This document shows positions 41,585 through 49,293 of a stretch of DNA of 64,000 nt, piece by piece. Source of the DNA: Kiloniellaceae bacterium (GTDB lineage Bacteria > Pseudomonadota > Alphaproteobacteria > Kiloniellales > J153); contig JAJFGO010000122.1 in the NCBI GenBank assembly GCA_021776095.1, positions 39,362-103,361 on the forward strand. Direction: 5' to 3'. Every line of letters starts with the position of its first letter. The first letter of the stretch is position 1. The position numbers and the translations under genes are program-made. The notes beneath the pieces are model-generated. The model was given only the letters and a program-made list of their open reading frames with translations, was not told the origin of the DNA and did no database searches.

Positions 41585-42589
41585 TCAGGTCTTGGGCTGC
41601 GAGGCCAGCACCAGTTCGAGGCCTTCCTTGATCGAAACGCGCGGCTGCCAGCCCAAGCATTTCGTCGCCTTGGCGTTGCTGAAGCGCAAAAACTTCCAAG
41701 CTGTGTCAACTTGATACGGGCTGAATACGATCGGCAGGTTGCCGCCACTCTTCTCGGAATACCATACGTTGACGCGAGCGATCAGCTTCAGCAACGGCAG
41801 AGCAATCGGAAAAAAACGTATCCAGCCGACACGGCGCCGGTACAGCCTGAAAATTTGGCGCGCCGTGGGCAGATCGTTATCGCACACGTTGAGGACCTCT
41901 CCCACCACATCCTCGGCCACGCCGGCAGCAATGACGGCATCGGCGCAGTTGTCCACATAGGTCAAAGGCACGAAATTGGCGCCGCCCAGAAAGAGGAACC
42001 AGCCGAACATACTCACGCCGACACGGGTCGTAAGGACTGGTTCCCCCGGGCCGTAGATCACGCCCGGTCGCACGACCACCACCAGAACGCCTTGCCGCCA
42101 ATAGTCCAGGGCCAAGCGTTCCTGGCGCAGCTTGGCGTAGGTATAAGGGTCGCGCCACTCGGGGTGGGCCTCCAACGGCGTGGATTCGTCGACGACCGCA
42201 CCCTTGGGCAAACCGGCCACACCCATGACGGCGAAAGAGCCGACGAGGACAAACCGAGCTAGGTTGGCGTCCTTGCAGGCGAGCAGAAGATTCTCCGTGC
42301 TGACCACCGTGTTGGCGGTCTGTGCCGCGAACGATCCGCTCTTGGACGCAGCAATGTGGTAGACGATGCTGACGTCTTCAACTGCGCGCTTTAGGGCATC
42401 CAGATTGTTGAAACTTGCCGGGAAGAATTCGATCGCTCGGCCGCTTGGCAAGTCTTTGATCAATGCCGCGAGTTCGTCCGGGTCGCTGCCCGGGCGGACC
42501 AGACAGCGTAGTGTCTCGCCCGGCTGCTGAGCGAGTCGCCGCAAGACGCTCCGGCCAAGGAATCCGGTAGCACCGGTGATCAGGATCAT
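41585..42589 (-). CDS. NAD(P)-dependent nucleotide-sugar epimerase/dehydratase (extended SDR)
   Basis: A 334-residue extended short-chain dehydrogenase. The N-terminal ILITGATGFLGRSVL binds the dinucleotide, and the active-site pair YxxxK appears as DPYTYAKLRQE (about 148). VVRPGVIYGPGE is the family's substrate-side motif. Possible reactions are epimerisation or dehydration of a nucleotide sugar or reduction of a related ketone. The C-terminal region carries a KLIARVNVWYSEK stretch rather than a typical sugar-binding end, so the substrate is unclear. Overlap of four bases with the upstream oxidoreductase gene shows co-translation. Confidence 0.82.
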   Translation of the reverse strand: MILITGATGFLGRSVLRRLAQQPGETLRCLVRPGSDPDELAALIKDLPSGRAIEFFPASFNNLDALKRAVEDVSIVYHIAASKSGSFAAQTANTVVSTENLLLACKDANLARFVLVGSFAVMGVAGLPKGAVVDESTPLEAHPEWRDPYTYAKLRQERLALDYWRQGVLVVVVRPGVIYGPGEPVLTTRVGVSMFGWFLFLGGANFVPLTYVDNCADAVIAAGVAEDVVGEVLNVCDNDLPTARQIFRLYRRRVGWIRFFPIALPLLKLIARVNVWYSEKSGGNLPIVFSPYQVDTAWKFLRFSNAKATKCLGWQPRVSIKEGLELVLASQPKT

Positions 42590-43719
42590 CGTGCCTGGCC
42601 GCCGCCGATCGCAGATGCAAGGTCGCCCGCCTCTTGGTCGCGATCAGCGGGCCGATTCTCCTCGCATTGCTTGAAAATCTCGTCCATGACGGCGGTGACG
42701 CGCACGGCTTCCGACATCGGGATCGGCATTTCCGCGCGCCCTGCGACGGCGTCGTAGAATTGCCGGAATAACTCGCTCATTCCCTCAAAGAAATGCATCT
42801 TTCCGGAAAGGAAACGGCGCACCAGGCGACGGTGTTCCCGCCGCGCCTGTTTTAGGTCCTCATAGGCCCACTGAATCCGTCTGAAAGGGCCCGGCATGGC
42901 GGCGCCGTCCACGTAACGCAACGTGCGCGAGTCGAGATGACAAATGGCCTGTCGTTTTGTGCCGTGGACCTGAACATAGAGTTGGACGGGACGGGCCTGG
43001 GACGTGAAAACGAGGTTAGCGGTCGCCGATCTGCCGATCAGAGTAGCGCGAATCTCGTCCAACACACAGTCGCGGACATCGCCATATCGCTCCTTACGGA
43101 ACCGCTGCCCCACGGCGACAACCCCAGGTGCTTCGTCGTCGAGAAATTCCAGGATCATCGACAGCGGATGCGAGATGTTATTTTGGGCGAAGCCCCCGGG
43201 CAGGCGGTGCGTCCAGTTCGTCGGGTCACCCATGAATATGGCGCCGAATGGCCCGGCCAGATTGTATCCCATGTATCCCTCGACATGGACGATCTCGCCC
43301 AATTCGCCGCGGCGGTAGGCATCGCGCAGGCGCAGGAACGGGCTGTCGAATGTCATGTTATGACCGACGCATACGAGCCGGCCGTGGCGCTCGGCAGTCG
43401 CCATCAGTTCCCGTGCTTCTCTCGCATCGACTGCAAATGGTTTCTCGACGTAGACGTGGGCCCCATGTTCAATCGCCAGCGTGCCCAGCGATAGGTGACT
43501 GGCCGGCGGCGTCGTGATGTGCACCACGTCCGGCTTGACCTCTTTCAGCATGGCGGTTAGGTCGACGTAGGCTTGGGGCACGCCATGGTGAATTGCAGCC
43601 TGCTCAGCCATGTGGACATTGAGGTCCATCACGGCTGCGACTTCTACCCCAGGAATCTTCTGAGCTTCTGAAATGTGCGCGTCCGCGATCTGACCGCAGC
43701 CTACGACAGCGATTTTCAT
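42586..43719 (-). CDS. Gfo/Idh/MocA-family oxidoreductase
   Basis: A 377-residue NAD(P)-dependent oxidoreductase. N-terminal Rossmann motif IAVVGCGQIADAHI, then VVHITTPPASHLSLGTLAIEHGAHVYVEKPFAVD with the EKP motif (about 97), as in the Gfo/Idh/MocA family. It typically oxidises a sugar hydroxyl. ATG 43719 is the expected start; an in-frame codon at 43767 gives an unlikely extension. It is translationally coupled to the downstream epimerase and divergent from the GT4 gene, with which it shares a 377-base promoter region. Confidence 0.85.
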   Translation of the reverse strand: MKIAVVGCGQIADAHISEAQKIPGVEVAAVMDLNVHMAEQAAIHHGVPQAYVDLTAMLKEVKPDVVHITTPPASHLSLGTLAIEHGAHVYVEKPFAVDAREARELMATAERHGRLVCVGHNMTFDSPFLRLRDAYRRGELGEIVHVEGYMGYNLAGPFGAIFMGDPTNWTHRLPGGFAQNNISHPLSMILEFLDDEAPGVVAVGQRFRKERYGDVRDCVLDEIRATLIGRSATANLVFTSQARPVQLYVQVHGTKRQAICHLDSRTLRYVDGAAMPGPFRRIQWAYEDLKQARREHRRLVRRFLSGKMHFFEGMSELFRQFYDAVAGRAEMPIPMSEAVRVTAVMDEIFKQCEENRPADRDQEAGDLASAIGGGQAR

Positions 43720-44096
43720 CTGCGTATGGGACGCCTGGAAACGCGGAACATGGACAAGCTCTACCAACTCCTTGAGATCGCCAGAAAATTATAGGGTGGG
43801 TGTTGCTACCGTATCATTTAGGCGTGATCAAGTGATCACATGCTGGCCCGGGATTTGGCGCATGATATCTACTTTGATCCAGATCAGCCAAGGTCGCGAT
43901 TATGCTGGAAAAAATATAACTGATCTCGATAAATCAATCATTAATGATGTCATATCAAGGTCGCAACATAATATGGTTGCGTAAGAAATGCGCGCCGAAT
44001 GACCGCGACCGCTCGAATCAGCCCCCTCATAGAACATCGTTTCGATCTAACGAAATTCGATAATAAAGGTGTCGGACGCCGTGGACCTTGTTTCAA
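43720..44096. other. Divergent promoter region with an operator-like palindrome
   Basis: About 380 bases, partly AT-rich (43850-43990), between divergent genes. It contains the perfect dyad at 43824-43839. No gene is supported. Confidence 0.5.
43824..43839. promoter_or_regulatory. Perfect 16-base palindrome, candidate operator
   Basis: GTGATCA-AG-TGATCAC is a perfect seven-base inverted repeat with a two-base spacer. It lies about 105 bases from the oxidoreductase ATG and about 258 bases before the glycosyltransferase ATG. Such symmetric sites are typical of dimeric repressors or activators. Its regulator is unknown. Confidence 0.45.
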
Positions 44097-45287
44097 ATGA
44101 TTAAGATCCTGACGTTCTCGACCATTTATCCAAATGAAGCCATGCCCACGTACGGCGTGCCGGTCCAAGTCCGCCTGCGCCATCTCGTCGAGGATGGGAG
44201 GGTGCATGCGCGGGTTCTGGCGCCGGTGCCTTGGTTTCCTTTGCGCAACCCCAGCTTTGGCCACTATGCCACCCTGGCATCGGTACCCAGACGCGAGGCG
44301 CCCCACGGCATGGAGATTTACCACCCGCGGTATCCGGTCATTCCCAAGCTCGGCATGTCGCTATCACCCATGCTCTTGTACGCTTGGTCCCGGCCCGCGG
44401 TCACGCGACTACTGGAGTCGGGTTTTGACTTCGATCTCATCGATGCGCACCATATGTATCCCAGCGGCGTCGCGGCCGCCCTTTTGGGCCGGCACTTCGG
44501 CAAGCCGGTCGCGATCACCGCGCGTGGTAGCGACCTCAATACGACCCCGGACCACGCCCTGCCCCGGCGCATGATCGGCTGGGCGGCGCGACGGGCCGAC
44601 GCGGTCATCACCGTCAGCGCTGCCCTGGGCAAGAGATTTCAGGGGCTGGGTTATCAGTGCCGGCGCCTGCGCACCCTGCGCAACGGTGTCGACCTGCAAG
44701 GCTTCCGGCCCATCGAACGTTCGGCTTTGCACCGGAAATTGGACGTGCAGCCGCCGGTTTTGGCTTCGGTCGGCAATCTGCTGCCGGCCAAGGGGCACGA
44801 TCTGGCAATTCAGGCCCTGACCGAGTTGCCGGCGGCGACCCTGCTGATCGCCGGCGAGGGGCAGGACGAAGATCGGTTGCGCAAGCTCACGGAAAGCCTG
44901 GGGCTCAACGGACGGGTCCGTTTCCTAGGCAGCGTCGCACATGATAACTTGCACGAAGTATACAACGCCGCCGATGTTCTGGTGTTGGCCAGCGCCCGCG
45001 AAGGTTGGCCGAACGTGCTACTGGAAGCCATGGCCTGCGGCACGCCGGTGGCCGCCACAGACGTTTCGGGCATTCCCGAGATCGTCACCTGCCCGGCGGC
45101 CGGGCGCCTGATCCCAAGCCGCGATCCCGCCGCGGTCGCCGCCACGCTGCGCGCAATCCTCGCCAATCCGCCCAGCCGGGCCGAAACCCGAGCCTATGCG
45201 GAACGCTTTAGTTGGGACGAAACTAACGAGGGCCAGATCGCCCTGTTCGAGGAAATCCTGGCGGCGGCGGACCGGCGCGGTGGATAG
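44097..45287 (+). CDS. Glycosyltransferase family 4 protein of the exopolysaccharide set
   Basis: A 396-residue GT-B glycosyltransferase. It starts with KILTFSTIYPNEAMPTYGVP, and an interior ARVLAPVPWFPLRNPSFG resembles transferases in exosortase-A loci. IDAHHMYPSGVAAALLGRHF, then ITVSAALGKRF and LRNGVDLQGFRP are the acceptor-side hallmarks. The C-terminal ASAREGWPNVLLEAMACGTP carries the EX7E donor motif. A second ATG nine bases downstream of the first in-frame start is taken, as in homologues. It is the last member of this group; next comes an unrelated lipoprotein gene. Confidence 0.88.
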   Translation: MIKILTFSTIYPNEAMPTYGVPVQVRLRHLVEDGRVHARVLAPVPWFPLRNPSFGHYATLASVPRREAPHGMEIYHPRYPVIPKLGMSLSPMLLYAWSRPAVTRLLESGFDFDLIDAHHMYPSGVAAALLGRHFGKPVAITARGSDLNTTPDHALPRRMIGWAARRADAVITVSAALGKRFQGLGYQCRRLRTLRNGVDLQGFRPIERSALHRKLDVQPPVLASVGNLLPAKGHDLAIQALTELPAATLLIAGEGQDEDRLRKLTESLGLNGRVRFLGSVAHDNLHEVYNAADVLVLASAREGWPNVLLEAMACGTPVAATDVSGIPEIVTCPAAGRLIPSRDPAAVAATLRAILANPPSRAETRAYAERFSWDETNEGQIALFEEILAAADRRGG

Positions 45288-45399
45288 AATCGACTAAGGT
45301 CTCCGTGCGCGAGGCTTGAACCGGCGCGGCGAACCTTTAATTGGATAGCTGACCGACACGCCCCGAGTCGCGATTTTGCGCCAAGGGATTTCGCCATCG

Positions 45400-46443
45400 A
45401 TGAGCCCCATGCCCCGCGCCCTTTCCCGCTTCATGTTCATGGTTCCGTGCCTGCTTCTAGGCGCCTGCGCTTTGCTGGCGCCGGATTTTCGGGCGGACGG
45501 CGGGCCTTGGGTCTCGGCGCTCGGCGGCGATCATCCCCTGGCCGGGCGCATTTGGTCGCCCGCCAAGGACCAATTCACGGATTCGGATCGGCTGCTCGAC
45601 GCCATGGCGGCGGCGGATTTCGTCCTTCTGGGCGAGTCCCACGATAACGAGGACCACCACCGGATCCAGGCCTGGGCCGTCGCCCAAATATTTGCCCGCG
45701 GCCGGCGCCCGGCGCTCGCCTTCGAGATGTTCCGGGCCAACCAGGCCGAGACGTTGCAAAACTATCTGGAGCGCCACCCGCGCGACGCCGCCGGCTTGGG
45801 TCCGGCCCTGGATTGGGACAGCAGCGGCTGGCCGCCATGGCCGCAATACCAACCGATCGCCCAGGCCGCGTTGGATGCGGGGGCACCGATCCTGGCGGCC
45901 GATCTGGCGCGCGCGACCATACACGAGATCAGCAAGGAAGGGGCCAGGGCCCTGGGCACGGACGTCGTGGCACGCCTGGGACTGGACCGGCCGTTGCCCA
46001 AGGCGCTGCGTCAAGCCATGGAGCGGGATATCGTGGACGCCCATTGCAACAAGCTGCCCGCCTCCATGATCAGCCCCATGGCCACGGTCATGCAGGCGCG
46101 TGACGCTCACATGGCGGATATCTTGATTCGCGGCGCAGGCATGCCCGGGCGCGACGGCGCGGTGCTGATTTCCGGCAAGGGCCACGCCCGGCGCGATCAC
46201 GGCGCGCAATTCCACCTGGGCCGCCTGGCGCCGGCGCGAACCACGGTCAGCCTGGCCATGATCGAGGTTGCCGAGGGGGAAAACGATCCCAAAGCCTATA
46301 GCGCGCGCTTCAACGCCGAAACCGTACCCTACGATTATGTGTGGTTTACGCCGCGCCCGGAACGCGAGCCCGCCTGCGAGCGCTTCGCCGATCAATTGCG
46401 CAAGGCCAAGGAGCGCCACCAGAACCGGAGTAAAACAGACTAA
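45400..46443 (+). CDS. ChaN-family lipoprotein (iron/haem-related)
   Basis: A 347-residue lipoprotein with lipobox VPCLLLGAC (Cys at about 23). The mature part is a ChaN-like (DUF399) domain: FVLLGESHDNEDHHRIQAW and ALAFEMFRANQAETL, with catalytic- or ligand-like His and Glu residues, and a C-terminal KGHARRDHGAQFHLG. ChaN of Campylobacter binds haem and is iron-regulated; here the function is inferred from family only. ATG 45400 was chosen over an in-frame TTG 24 bases upstream. It would sit in the outer or inner membrane facing the periplasm. No clear operon partner. Confidence 0.82.
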   Translation: MSPMPRALSRFMFMVPCLLLGACALLAPDFRADGGPWVSALGGDHPLAGRIWSPAKDQFTDSDRLLDAMAAADFVLLGESHDNEDHHRIQAWAVAQIFARGRRPALAFEMFRANQAETLQNYLERHPRDAAGLGPALDWDSSGWPPWPQYQPIAQAALDAGAPILAADLARATIHEISKEGARALGTDVVARLGLDRPLPKALRQAMERDIVDAHCNKLPASMISPMATVMQARDAHMADILIRGAGMPGRDGAVLISGKGHARRDHGAQFHLGRLAPARTTVSLAMIEVAEGENDPKAYSARFNAETVPYDYVWFTPRPEREPACERFADQLRKAKERHQNRSKTD

Positions 46444-46471
46444 CGGACGGATTTTTCGCTATACTGGCGTT

Positions 46472-46699
46472 ATGGGAACAATGGCGCAGATTCCGAAACC
46501 GCCGCCGGAGCCGCCGGCCGAGCCGATTCCCGGCCCCAACGGCGGCGAACCGGCAGACCCCACGGTGCCCCCGCCGATCATCCCTCCCCGGCCGCCCTAC
46601 GAGCTTCCGCCGGAGCCACCGCCCAGCGCGCGCCGCAATAAACGCGCAAGCGCGAGTTGCCGCGTGCACCACAAATGTGTAATGATTGGAGCAAGGTAA
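46472..46699 (+). CDS. Possible small proline-rich protein (75 aa)
   Basis: A 75-codon frame starting MGTMAQIPKPPPEPPAEPIP, then PRPPYELPPEPPPSARRNKR, with the rest basic. More than a third of residues are proline. A TATACT-like box lies 12 bases before the ATG, so the transcript may be leaderless, but no ribosome site is visible. The product would be disordered; function unknown. It sits between the ChaN-like gene and the antiporter operon. It could be a shadow of GC-rich noncoding sequence, so confidence is low. Confidence 0.35.
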   Translation: MGTMAQIPKPPPEPPAEPIPGPNGGEPADPTVPPPIIPPRPPYELPPEPPPSARRNKRASASCRVHHKCVMIGAR

Positions 46700-46756
46700 G
46701 CACCAAGACTTACACTGGTAGACCGTGAGTTCAGGTTAGGGGGGCAAAGGGCGCTC

Positions 46757-47257
46757 GTGCTGCACGCGGCAAGTCTTGGCCTCGTTCTTTTCGGAACCTG
46801 GCTCCTGTTATCCGGAATGTACGTGCCGCTGCTCTTGACCTTGGGCGTGGTCTCCTGCGCGGCCGTGGTCTGGGTTGCCCGCCGCATGGATGTGGTCGAC
46901 CACGAGGGCCATCCGATCCAATTGGGCTGGCGTGCTCTGATTTACTGGGTATGGCTGGGGATCGAGATCGTCAAATCCAACATCAGCGTCGCGCGTCTGA
47001 TCCTCGACCCCAAGCTGCCGATCCACCCCGTCTTGGTGACCCTCAAGGCGGGGCAGCAGTCTGAGTTGGGCCAAGTGATCTACGCCAACTCGATCACGCT
47101 GACTCCTGGCACCGTTTCAATCCGCATCAATGACAACACAATCCTGGTTCACGCGGTCGTAAAGGCCTATGCCGAGGACCTCGAGTCTGGGGAAATGGAC
47201 CGGCGGGTCACCGGAATCGAGGGATCGGATCCTCCACAACTGTTGGGATCTCGTTGA
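46757..47257 (+). CDS. mrpE: Mrp-type cation/proton antiporter subunit E
   Basis: A 166-residue subunit of the MrpE (MnhE) family, with two or three membrane segments near the N-terminus (LGLVLFGTWLLLSGMYVPLL, then LTLGVVSCAAVVW) and a cytosolic C-terminal domain holding the family motif NSITLTPGTVSI. It is the first gene of a ten-gene operon of Mrp-like multi-subunit Na+/H+ antiporter. The start is GTG. Mrp complexes exchange Na+ or K+ for H+ using the proton gradient and are related to complex I. The stop overlaps the next start by four bases. Confidence 0.9.
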   Translation: MLHAASLGLVLFGTWLLLSGMYVPLLLTLGVVSCAAVVWVARRMDVVDHEGHPIQLGWRALIYWVWLGIEIVKSNISVARLILDPKLPIHPVLVTLKAGQQSELGQVIYANSITLTPGTVSIRINDNTILVHAVVKAYAEDLESGEMDRRVTGIEGSDPPQLLGSR

Positions 47258-47541
47258 TGTTTTTCGCGGCCACCCTCGCCATCCTGATCGCCATGGGCCT
47301 TGCCCTAGCCCGGGCCCTCATGGGTCCCACCGTCTATGACCGGGTCTTGGCGGTGAACACTTTCGGCACCAAGACGGTGCTGCTGATCGCGTTGCTCGGA
47401 TTCCTGACCGGACGGCCGGACTTTCTGGACATCAGCCTGGTTTATGCCCTGATCAATTTCATCGGCACGATCGCGGTGCTGAAACTGATCAAATATGGCG
47501 ATTTGGGCACCGTCGGCCATGCGCCGAAGGGCGAGCCGTGA
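47254..47541 (+). CDS. mrpF: Mrp-type antiporter subunit F
   Basis: A 95-residue membrane protein with three helices, MrpF (MnhF) family: LARALMGPTVYDRVLAVNTF, the conserved Pro-Thr-Val-Asp-Arg signature, and GFLTGRPDFLDISLVYALIN. It overlaps mrpE and mrpG by four bases each, so synthesis of E, F and G is coupled. It is a small accessory subunit needed for the assembled complex. Length is normal for the family. Confidence 0.9.
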   Translation: MMFFAATLAILIAMGLALARALMGPTVYDRVLAVNTFGTKTVLLIALLGFLTGRPDFLDISLVYALINFIGTIAVLKLIKYGDLGTVGHAPKGEP

Positions 47542-47954
47542 TGCAGATCCTGCTCGACATCGTTAGTTGGGTGCTGCTGCTCGCGGGCTCCGCTTTCGCC
47601 TTAATCGGCGCGGTCGGCCTGATCCGGTTTCCCGACGTCTACGCGCGGATGCATGCCAGCGGCATCACCGACACTCTGGGCGCTGGCCTAATCCTGGCGG
47701 GCATGATGATCCAAGGCGGCTTTACCCTGGTCACCGCGAAGCTGATCCTGATCCTGATCTTCTTGCTTTTTACCAGCCCGACCTCGACCTACGCCCTGGC
47801 CAACGCGGCCTACAGCCGCGGCCTGCAACCCTTGCTGGGCGGGCCCGAACCTGACCCGGCCGCATTGGAGGCGGCCGATCCCGCCTCGGCAATTCCTGGC
47901 CAGGCCGAATCCGGCTCAGTCGGGTCCGTTTCGGGGGAGGACAAGTCATCGTAA
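47538..47954 (+). CDS. mrpG: Mrp-type antiporter subunit G
   Basis: A 138-residue MrpG (MnhG/PhaG) protein. Three membrane helices: VSWVLLLAGSAFALIGAVGL, the IRFPDVYARMHASGITDTLG loop signature, and LILAGMMIQGGFTLV...LILIFLLFTSPTSTYALA. The C-terminal 35 residues, rich in Glu, Pro and Ser, are a variable tail. This overlaps the coding start of the next subunit in a short stretch near 47948-47954, so the two are coupled. The family is firm. Confidence 0.9.
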   Translation: MMQILLDIVSWVLLLAGSAFALIGAVGLIRFPDVYARMHASGITDTLGAGLILAGMMIQGGFTLVTAKLILILIFLLFTSPTSTYALANAAYSRGLQPLLGGPEPDPAALEAADPASAIPGQAESGSVGSVSGEDKSS

Positions 47955-48484
47955 ACGTCGTCGACATCGTCCTGCTCTCGTTCCTGGCGATCATGGCCGT
48001 CGGGATCCTGCGCCTGCACAACCTCTTGGCCGTGGTCATGTTGAGTGGCATCTACAGCCTGATTTCGGCCTGCCTTTTCGTCACCCTGGATGCGGTGGAC
48101 GTGGCCTTCACCGAAGCCTCGGTCGGCGGCGGCATCGCCACGGTGTTGATGCTGGCCACCCTGGGACTGACCACCGACCGGGAAAAGACCGGCAAGGGAA
48201 ACTTGAGGCTCGTGCCCCTGGCGGTGGTGACGATCACCGGCGCGGCTCTGATTTACGGCACCCTCGACATGCCCCTGTTCGGCGACCCTACGGCGCCAAT
48301 CCAGCAACACGTCGCGCCGCGTTATATCGAGGAATCGCCCCGGGCGACTGGGATACCCAACATCGTCACCTCGGTTCTGGCAAGCTACCGCGGCTACGAC
48401 ACCATGGGCGAGCTGACCGTCATCTTCACCGCCGGCATCGGCGTCGTGCTGATCATGGCCGGCAGGCGCCGGCGCGAAGACTGA
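47948..48484 (+). CDS. Mrp-type antiporter subunit, DUF4040/MbhD-like (first half of MrpB)
   Basis: A 178-residue membrane protein. Homologues begin with a hydrophobic helix like VNVVDIVLLSFLAIMAVGIL, which here is preceded by no ATG, GTG or TTG. The frame starts with ATC at 47948, about eight bases after a GGGGGAGG ribosome site (47934-47941), so a non-standard start (ATC) or a single-base error is likely. An ATG at 47993 would remove the first helix. The hallmark is LDAVDVAFTEASVGGG with its buried Asp/Glu, as in DUF4040 (MbhD) subunits. The MrpB C-terminal half is the next gene. Confidence 0.85.
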   Translation: MVNVVDIVLLSFLAIMAVGILRLHNLLAVVMLSGIYSLISACLFVTLDAVDVAFTEASVGGGIATVLMLATLGLTTDREKTGKGNLRLVPLAVVTITGAALIYGTLDMPLFGDPTAPIQQHVAPRYIEESPRATGIPNIVTSVLASYRGYDTMGELTVIFTAGIGVVLIMAGRRRRED

Positions 48485-48494
48485 GGCGGTACCC

Positions 48495-48917
48495 ATGGTT
48501 CAACGGCATTTCATCCTGCGGGTCACCACCAAGCTGCTGATGCCGTTCATTCTGTTGTTCGCACTCTATGTGCAGTTCCACGGCGATTTCGGCCCGGGCG
48601 GCGGATTCCAAGCCGGGGTGATCTTCGGCGCCGGTTTTGTCCTCTACGCCCTGATCTACGGCGTCGAGGCGGCCGAAAAGGTAGCGCCCCCTGGGGTGAT
48701 TCGGGTGATCATGACCTTGGGCCTGCTGCTCTTCGTGGGGGTCGGCTATTTTGGCCTGTTCCTGGGCGGCGCGTTCCTCGATTACAACGTGCTGGCGCAC
48801 GATCCGGTCCACGGCCAGCACCTGGGCATAACCCTGGTTGAATTGGGGGTCGGCATCACGGTCGCGGCGACCATGATCACTATATTCCTTAGCTTCGCCG
48901 GCCGGAACCGGACGTAG
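48495..48917 (+). CDS. mrpB: Mrp-type antiporter subunit B (MnhB domain)
   Basis: A 140-residue protein with four membrane helices of the MnhB family (PF04039). The hallmark is YVQFHGDFGPGGGFQAGVI, followed by FVLYALIYGVEAAEKVAPP. In some organisms this domain and the upstream DUF4040 domain are one MrpA C-terminal unit; here they are separate genes. Length fits the family. It lies 10 bases after the DUF4040 gene and 7 bases before mrpC, deep inside the operon. Confidence 0.9.
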   Translation: MVQRHFILRVTTKLLMPFILLFALYVQFHGDFGPGGGFQAGVIFGAGFVLYALIYGVEAAEKVAPPGVIRVIMTLGLLLFVGVGYFGLFLGGAFLDYNVLAHDPVHGQHLGITLVELGVGITVAATMITIFLSFAGRNRT

Positions 48918-48924
48918 ACGGCGC

Positions 48925-49293
48925 ATGACGAATCTGCCCGGTCTGTACAATTATTGGATCGTCATCGTGTTGATGATGACCGGTTTCTACGTGGTCATCG
49001 CGCGCGGCAACCTGATCAAGAAGATCGTTGGCCTGAACATCTTTCAGACCTCCGTCTTCATCCTTTACATCAGCATGGGCAAGATCGACGGCGGAACCGC
49101 GCCGATCATCGTCGCGGATACCGGGGGCGCCGAGGTCGTCTATTCCAACCCGCTGCCTCATGTCCTGATCCTGACCGCCATCGTGGTCGGCATCGCCACG
49201 ACTGCCCTTGGCCTGGCCTTGATCGTACGAATTAAGGAAGCTTACGGCACGGTCGAGGAAGACGAGATCTTCGCGAAGGATGAGCAGGCGTGA
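48925..49293 (+). CDS. mrpC: Mrp-type antiporter subunit C (NuoK-like)
   Basis: A 122-residue NuoK-type subunit with three membrane helices: YNYWIVIVLMMTGFYVVIAR, then IVGLNIFQTSVFILYISMGK (the conserved GLNIF...SVxxFxI pattern), and LPHVLILTAIVVGIATTALG. The central loop AEVVYSNPLPHVLILTAIVV is typical of MrpC. It ends with an overlap of four bases with the next gene. It is homologous to the complex I subunit NuoK, a sign of the shared ancestry of these complexes. Confidence 0.92.
   Translation: MTNLPGLYNYWIVIVLMMTGFYVVIARGNLIKKIVGLNIFQTSVFILYISMGKIDGGTAPIIVADTGGAEVVYSNPLPHVLILTAIVVGIATTALGLALIVRIKEAYGTVEEDEIFAKDEQA

Noticed and set aside
45457..46419. 320-codon open frame antisense to the ChaN-like gene
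   Set aside because: The plus-strand gene has a lipobox and ChaN signature; the antisense protein shows no domain.
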